DNA of 9,412 nt. Origin: Alphaproteobacteria bacterium MarineAlpha9_Bin7. Its GTDB lineage: Bacteria; Pseudomonadota; Alphaproteobacteria; UBA7887. Both the position numbers and the translations under genes were made by a program. Below the pieces are notes generated by a model that worked only from the letters and a program-made list of their open reading frames with translations, had not been told where the DNA came from and ran no database searches. Location of the stretch: contig PTKD01000059.1 of NCBI GenBank assembly GCA_002938115.1, positions 1 to 9,412 of the forward strand, given 5' to 3'. Positions 5,770-9,412 of this stretch are shown here, one piece after another. Position 1 is the first letter of the stretch; each line of letters begins with the position of its first letter.

Positions 5770-6558
5770 TTGAACGACCTTGGTTCATTCACCGATATTA
5801 ACATCCAAGTACACGAGCACGTGGGATTGGTAGAAATTTGTCGTCCGCCACATAATTTCTTCGATCATGATCTAATCAAACAAATTGCCGATGCCATGGA
5901 TCTACTCGACACTAAGGAAAGCTGTCGTGCAGTCGTACTGGCCTCTCAGGGCCGTTCCTTCTGCGCTGGAGCGCAATTCGCCTCCAACCACAAAGGCGAG
6001 GCCCAGTATAACATGACAAATCCAGGACCACTTTATGTGGAAGCTGTACGGCTTTTTGGAAATAAGAAACCAATTGTCGCGGCTATACACGGAGCAGCGG
6101 TTGGAGGGGGACTCGGACTATCTTTGGTCGCTGATTTTCGTATCGCCTGCCCAGAAGCAAGGTTCGTTGCAAACTTTACCAAATTGGGTTTCCACCCTGG
6201 TTTCGGCCTAACGCACACTCTCCCAGCTCTAATTGGACAAAGCAACGCTGCATTAATGTTTTACACGAGCCGACGAATTAAGGGAGAAGATGCACTTCAA
6301 ATGGGACTTGTTGACCAGCTTGTTCATCAGGACAAAGTACGTGAGACAGCCCTTAATTTGGCCAAAGAAATATCTGAATGTTCACCGCTCGGTCTGATTG
6401 CGACACGGGCCACCGTTCGCGGCGATATTGTTAATAAGGTGAAAGCCGCTACCGACGTAGAACTAGCTGAACAAATGCGCCTGCGCGAAACCGATGATTT
6501 TGCGGAAGGAGTGAAGGCAGTTTCTGAACGTCGTACGGCTAAGTTCCTTGGAAGATGA
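5770..6558 (+). CDS. Enoyl-CoA hydratase/isomerase (crotonase) family protein lacking both classical catalytic glutamates
   Basis: This 262-aa crotonase-fold protein should bind an acyl-CoA in the cytosol. The oxyanion-hole regions are intact: RSFCAGAQF (62-70) and HGAAVGGGLGLSLVADFRIA (107-126). Beyond that, FTKLGFHPGFGLTHTLPALIG (136-156) and GLVDQLV (179-185) follow the family pattern, and the C-terminal helices include SERRTAKFLG (252-261). Aligned by eye to rat mitochondrial enoyl-CoA hydratase, E144 falls on F136 and E164 on L162, so ordinary water addition is doubtful. Isomerase, retro-aldol/lyase or thioesterase chemistry, all known in the superfamily, are alternatives. The start is a TTG with AGGAG 10 nt upstream; no in-frame ATG is near. 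It begins the operon, and its stop overlaps the next start by 4 bp (ATGA), implying translational coupling. Confidence 0.88.
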   Translation: MNDLGSFTDINIQVHEHVGLVEICRPPHNFFDHDLIKQIADAMDLLDTKESCRAVVLASQGRSFCAGAQFASNHKGEAQYNMTNPGPLYVEAVRLFGNKKPIVAAIHGAAVGGGLGLSLVADFRIACPEARFVANFTKLGFHPGFGLTHTLPALIGQSNAALMFYTSRRIKGEDALQMGLVDQLVHQDKVRETALNLAKEISECSPLGLIATRATVRGDIVNKVKAATDVELAEQMRLRETDDFAEGVKAVSERRTAKFLGR

Positions 6559-7616
6559 TCCCCGATACAATCATTGTTGAAACCACGCGGCGGATCTTCC
6601 GGGACCTAGCTGATCCACAAACCGTCCATAACTCAACGGACGAATCGTGGTGCGTGCCCCTATGGAGTGCTCTGGTAGATGCTGGCCTTACACTTGCCTG
6701 GTGTGCTGAGGACAAGGGCGGTGCAGGGGCCTCTTTGGTGGATGGATTTGCCATCCAGAGAGTCGTTGGGGAATTCGCAACCCCCATACCCCTTGCGGAG
6801 ACATTGCTGGCAAGTTGGTTACTTGATCAGGTAAAGATCAAGCCTCCGACTGGAAGAATGACTGTGGCCCCAGTCGATGATAAAATGGAATTGACCCTAA
6901 GCGATGACGGACTCTTGAATGGTGTTGCAGAGCGAGTCCCGTTCGCACGACAATCGGACCACATAGTAGTGATTGCTGATAGTAACGATGGTTCGAAAAT
7001 CGCCATAGTACATAGTGATGCGTGCGCGCTCTCCTACGGCCATAACCTGGCCGGGGAATCAAGAGACCGAGTGTCTTTTGATGGGGTTAGACCGGCTCAG
7101 GTGGCCACCGATTCCAACCGGGTCTACGCCACCAAACTTAAACTAATGGGCGCGACGATGCGCGCCATGCAAATGACTGGTGCCATCGAGAAAATCTTAA
7201 ACATGTGCGTTGTTTATACGCAAGAGCGGATTGCGTTCGGGCGCCCGATAGCAAAGTTTCAAGTAATACAGCATAACTTAGCCATCATGGCCGGTGAACT
7301 AGCGGCTGCTTTAGCCGCGACCGGTGCTGCCGCAAGCGCTTTTACCAATAATGCAAATTCTATGAATCAAATAGTCTTAAACGTTGCTTCCGCCAAAATT
7401 CGGGTAGGTGAAGCTGCCAACGAGGTATGCGCCATTGCGCACCAACTTCATGGAGCAATCGGTTTTACGCAAGAACACATTTTGCACTGCTATAGCCATC
7501 GACTGTGGTCCTGGCGGGACGAATATGGCAACGAAGCAATTTGGGCTGTACTTCTCGGCAAAAATATTTCAGCACACGGCCCAGACGAACTATGGCCAAG
7601 CCTCACAGCAGCATGA
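6555..7616 (+). CDS. Acyl-CoA dehydrogenase-like subunit, probably non-catalytic partner
   Basis: This 353-aa protein has the acyl-CoA dehydrogenase fold, slightly shorter than the usual 380-400 aa. The helical N-terminus includes GLTLAWCAEDKGGAGAS (44-60). The middle beta domain (about 100-180) is divergent and lacks the usual SEP-GSD motif. The C-terminal domain has YTQERIAFGRPIAKFQVIQH (221-240) and QLHGAIGFTQEH (297-308), which in the family contact FAD and the partner subunit. No glutamate lies at the MCAD-type position (E376 falls on about Y324 in EYGNEA) or in the helix G region used by isovaleryl-CoA dehydrogenase (195-208). This suggests it is the inactive half of an alpha2-beta2 enzyme with the next gene product, as described for mycobacterial ChsE1-ChsE2 (FadE28-FadE29). 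The ATG overlaps the previous stop as ATGA. Confidence 0.85.
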   Translation: MIPDTIIVETTRRIFRDLADPQTVHNSTDESWCVPLWSALVDAGLTLAWCAEDKGGAGASLVDGFAIQRVVGEFATPIPLAETLLASWLLDQVKIKPPTGRMTVAPVDDKMELTLSDDGLLNGVAERVPFARQSDHIVVIADSNDGSKIAIVHSDACALSYGHNLAGESRDRVSFDGVRPAQVATDSNRVYATKLKLMGATMRAMQMTGAIEKILNMCVVYTQERIAFGRPIAKFQVIQHNLAIMAGELAAALAATGAAASAFTNNANSMNQIVLNVASAKIRVGEAANEVCAIAHQLHGAIGFTQEHILHCYSHRLWSWRDEYGNEAIWAVLLGKNISAHGPDELWPSLTAA

Positions 7617-7648
7617 CATGGAACAATGACGATAGATAAAGATCCTTA

Positions 7649-8800
7649 ATGAACAACAAAATAACGTTTGACCCAACCCGACTGCCTCCTGAGGCCGAAA
7701 CACTCCGCGCCGAAGTCCGAAATTTTCTGCAAAAAGAAATTCAAATCGGCACCTTCGTGCCGCACGCTGGCGACGGATACGATCAAGAATTTAGCCGTAA
7801 AGTTGGGGACATGGGATGGATTGGGATGACTTGGCCTAGGAAATATGGAGGTCAGGAACGCAGTCATCTCGAACGTTATGTTGTGACAGAAGAATTTCTT
7901 GTAGCTGGAGCCCCGACGAAAGCCCATTTCACCGCTGACCGCCAGAGCGGACCAGTGTTATTAAAATATGCGCCAGAATCCCTTAAACAGAAGATCTTGC
8001 CGAGTATAACCCGCGGGGAATGTAGTTTTGCAATCGGAATGAGCGAACCCGATTCTGGTTCCGATCTTTTTGCTGCAAAAACTCGTGCGAAAAGGTGCGA
8101 TCAAGGTTGGCGTGTTAATGGACGTAAAGTTTGGACCAGCTTTGCCCATCGGGCTGACTATATGATTGCATTACTGCGGACTTCATCAGCAACGGAGGGA
8201 AACAGGCGATACGGTCTCACCCAATTTCTAGTTGATATGAAAACTCCAGGAATATTGGTTAACCCAATTATTAATTCGACCGGGCAACATGATTTTAATG
8301 AAGTAATTTTTGAAGATGCCATCCTGCCAAAAGATCGAATGCTCGGAGACGTCGATATGGCGTGGAAACAGGCCACATCTGAACTTTCATTCGAGCGTAG
8401 CGGTCCCGAACGATTCTTGGAAAATATCTATGTTCTAACCGAATTAATTCGAGTGCTTGGAAGAAAACCTGATCAACGTGGCAGTGAGGGTATAGGCCGT
8501 TTAGTCGCGCAACTTCACACACTTCGACAAATGTCGATATCGGTAGCCGGCATGCTTAACGCCGGAAAAGAACCATCACTCGAGGCAGCTGTCGTAAAAG
8601 ATGTCGGGACCAATTGGGAGCAAAAATTACCGAACTATGCTCGCGACCTAGCCGCTTTCATCGATGATGAAGGAAATAACCGTGCTCCTTTTGACAAACT
8701 GATAGAAAACGCGACTATCGTCTCCCCGAAATATACAATACAGGGAGGAACGCGCGAAATTTTACGAGGCATCATTGCACGGGGCCTAGGCTTGCGATAA
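7649..8800 (+). CDS. Acyl-CoA dehydrogenase, catalytic subunit candidate
   Basis: This 383-aa flavoenzyme oxidises an acyl-CoA to the 2,3-enoyl-CoA, passing electrons to an electron-transfer flavoprotein. It shows GWIGMTWPRKYGG (56-68), the FAD/substrate motif GMSEPDSGSDL (130-140), NGRKVWTSFAHRADY (157-171) and a C-terminal IQGGTREILRGIIARGLGL (364-382). At the MCAD-type base (E376) it has G366. E249 in ELSFERSGPERF lines up with the isovaleryl-CoA dehydrogenase base E254, so it is the likely catalyst. The region after residue 270 is irregular compared with simple homotetramers and lacks the usual RxxFG-xxxxxxQ stretch; that stretch is present in the preceding partner instead, which fits a shared FAD site. 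Only 32 bp separate the two genes. A 7-codon frame (7626-7649) ends in TAATG, sharing one base with this ATG, and may couple translation. Confidence 0.9.
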   Translation: MNNKITFDPTRLPPEAETLRAEVRNFLQKEIQIGTFVPHAGDGYDQEFSRKVGDMGWIGMTWPRKYGGQERSHLERYVVTEEFLVAGAPTKAHFTADRQSGPVLLKYAPESLKQKILPSITRGECSFAIGMSEPDSGSDLFAAKTRAKRCDQGWRVNGRKVWTSFAHRADYMIALLRTSSATEGNRRYGLTQFLVDMKTPGILVNPIINSTGQHDFNEVIFEDAILPKDRMLGDVDMAWKQATSELSFERSGPERFLENIYVLTELIRVLGRKPDQRGSEGIGRLVAQLHTLRQMSISVAGMLNAGKEPSLEAAVVKDVGTNWEQKLPNYARDLAAFIDDEGNNRAPFDKLIENATIVSPKYTIQGGTREILRGIIARGLGLR

Positions 8801-8843
8801 GCGGAGTAATTCGCAAGCTATAAGCGAAGTATGCTAAACTTCG
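8790..8843 (+). repeat. Tandem hairpins carrying a 12-nt direct repeat, between acyl-CoA dehydrogenase and the binding-protein gene
   Basis: GCTTGCGA (8790-8797) and TCGCAAGC (8811-8818) form a perfect 8-bp stem with a 13-nt loop that spans the dehydrogenase stop codon. CGAAGT (8825-8830) and ACTTCG (8838-8843) form a second 6-bp stem with a 7-nt loop. Overlaid on these, ATAAGCGGAGTA (8797-8808) and ATAAGCGAAGTA (8820-8831) are direct repeats with one mismatch, 23 nt apart. No T tract follows, so full termination is unlikely. Such structures often protect or attenuate mRNA between enzyme and transporter genes; a protein-binding site is the other option. Confidence 0.4.
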
Positions 8844-8887
8844 GGCGTTACAAATGCTGCAGCCAATCCTAACCGGGACGCACTATT

Positions 8888-9412
8888 ATGAATAAATTCA
8901 ATTGGGTAAGGTGGTGTACGGCCATTACGGTCGTCACGTGCACGTTAATTCTTAGCACCGCATCTAATACGAGGCGTGCCGAGGCGGATGACCCAATAAA
9001 GATCGGGTTCAGCATGGCACTGACTGGAGGCCTGGCAGGTGCTGGGAAAGCCGCGTTGCTTTCCATGCAAATCTGGGCCGAGGACATCAATTCAACGGGT
9101 GGTTTGCTTGGCCGACAAGTCGAATTAATTTATTACGATGATCAGACAAATCCCAGTCTGGTGCCGGGAATTTACACCAAACTAATTAATATCGACCGCG
9201 TAGATTTACTTGTCTCAGGTTACGGGACCGCAACCATCGTACCCGCAATGCCAATTGTTATGAATTATAATCGTTTGTTCCTTACCCTATTCGCACTCGC
9301 AGGTAACGAAGAATTCCAATACGACCGCTATTTTCAAATTATGCCGGCTGGCCCTAATCCCCGTGTTGCGTGGTCAAAAGGTTTTTTTGAGATTGCGATG
9401 CAGCAGGATCCG
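8888..9412 (+). CDS. ABC transporter substrate-binding protein, branched-chain amino acid type (Peripla_BP_6), N-terminal part
   Basis: The first 175 residues are visible; the gene continues past the right edge. A signal peptide occupies about residues 1-33 (basic start NKFNWVRW, hydrophobic core about 11-24, cut near AEA-DD). The mature start IKIGFSMALTGGLAGAGKAA (37-56), the helix INSTGGLLGRQVELIYYDDQTNPS (67-90) and the stretch VDLLVSGYGTATIVPAMPIV (105-124) are typical of the LivK/amide-type type I periplasmic binding fold. Family members carry amino acids, amides, urea or aromatic and other organic acids to LivHMGF-type permeases. The ligand here is not readable from sequence; its place behind acyl-CoA enzymes suggests it imports the substrate they degrade. 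A GGGA 9 nt before the ATG is a fair ribosome binding site. Confidence 0.88.
   Translation, partial: MNKFNWVRWCTAITVVTCTLILSTASNTRRAEADDPIKIGFSMALTGGLAGAGKAALLSMQIWAEDINSTGGLLGRQVELIYYDDQTNPSLVPGIYTKLINIDRVDLLVSGYGTATIVPAMPIVMNYNRLFLTLFALAGNEEFQYDRYFQIMPAGPNPRVAWSKGFFEIAMQQDP

Noticed and set aside
7646..7927. Minus-strand open frame of 93 codons
   Set aside because: It is antisense to the start of the second acyl-CoA dehydrogenase, which has clear family motifs in its own frame.

Overview
The window looks like part of a bacterial chromosome. It is most probably from an alphaproteobacterium, perhaps an uncultured marine or Rhodospirillales-like lineage. That guess rests on remembered resemblance of the LolA-like, YqgE, TrpB2, MetE-core-like and acyl-CoA dehydrogenase sequences to that group; no search was run. 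Base composition is moderate, with AT-rich spacers. I see no phage, transposase, CRISPR array or integrase.

Left part (1-2947). A secreted LolA-like 'outer membrane lipoprotein-sorting' protein on the minus strand runs off the left edge. It is followed by a 434-bp spacer rich in inverted repeats. A YqgE/AlgH protein (minus strand) with an apparent signal peptide comes next, then a divergent stand-alone TrpB2-type tryptophan synthase beta chain (plus strand).

Middle part (2948-4545). A complete tRNA-Asn(GUU) gene with encoded CCA and a recognisable promoter is followed by a sparse stretch. It holds two small minus-strand genes, a 119-aa XRE-type HTH regulator and a 115-aa protein I do not recognise. 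The spacers around them are long, AT-rich and contain inverted repeats.

Right part (4546-9412). A MetE-core-like zinc methyltransferase on the minus strand is divergent from a compact plus-strand operon. That operon encodes an enoyl-CoA hydratase/isomerase-fold protein that overlaps an acyl-CoA dehydrogenase-like subunit by 4 bp, then a second acyl-CoA dehydrogenase, then a periplasmic ABC-type substrate-binding protein that runs off the right edge. This reads as an acyl-CoA catabolic module with its own import protein. Two details stand out. The enoyl-CoA hydratase homologue lacks both classical catalytic glutamates. In the dehydrogenase pair only the second subunit carries a plausible catalytic base, which suggests a heteromeric enzyme. 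No wholly new system is evident; the catabolic operon with its divergent methyltransferase and the 115-aa orphan deserve the closest look.
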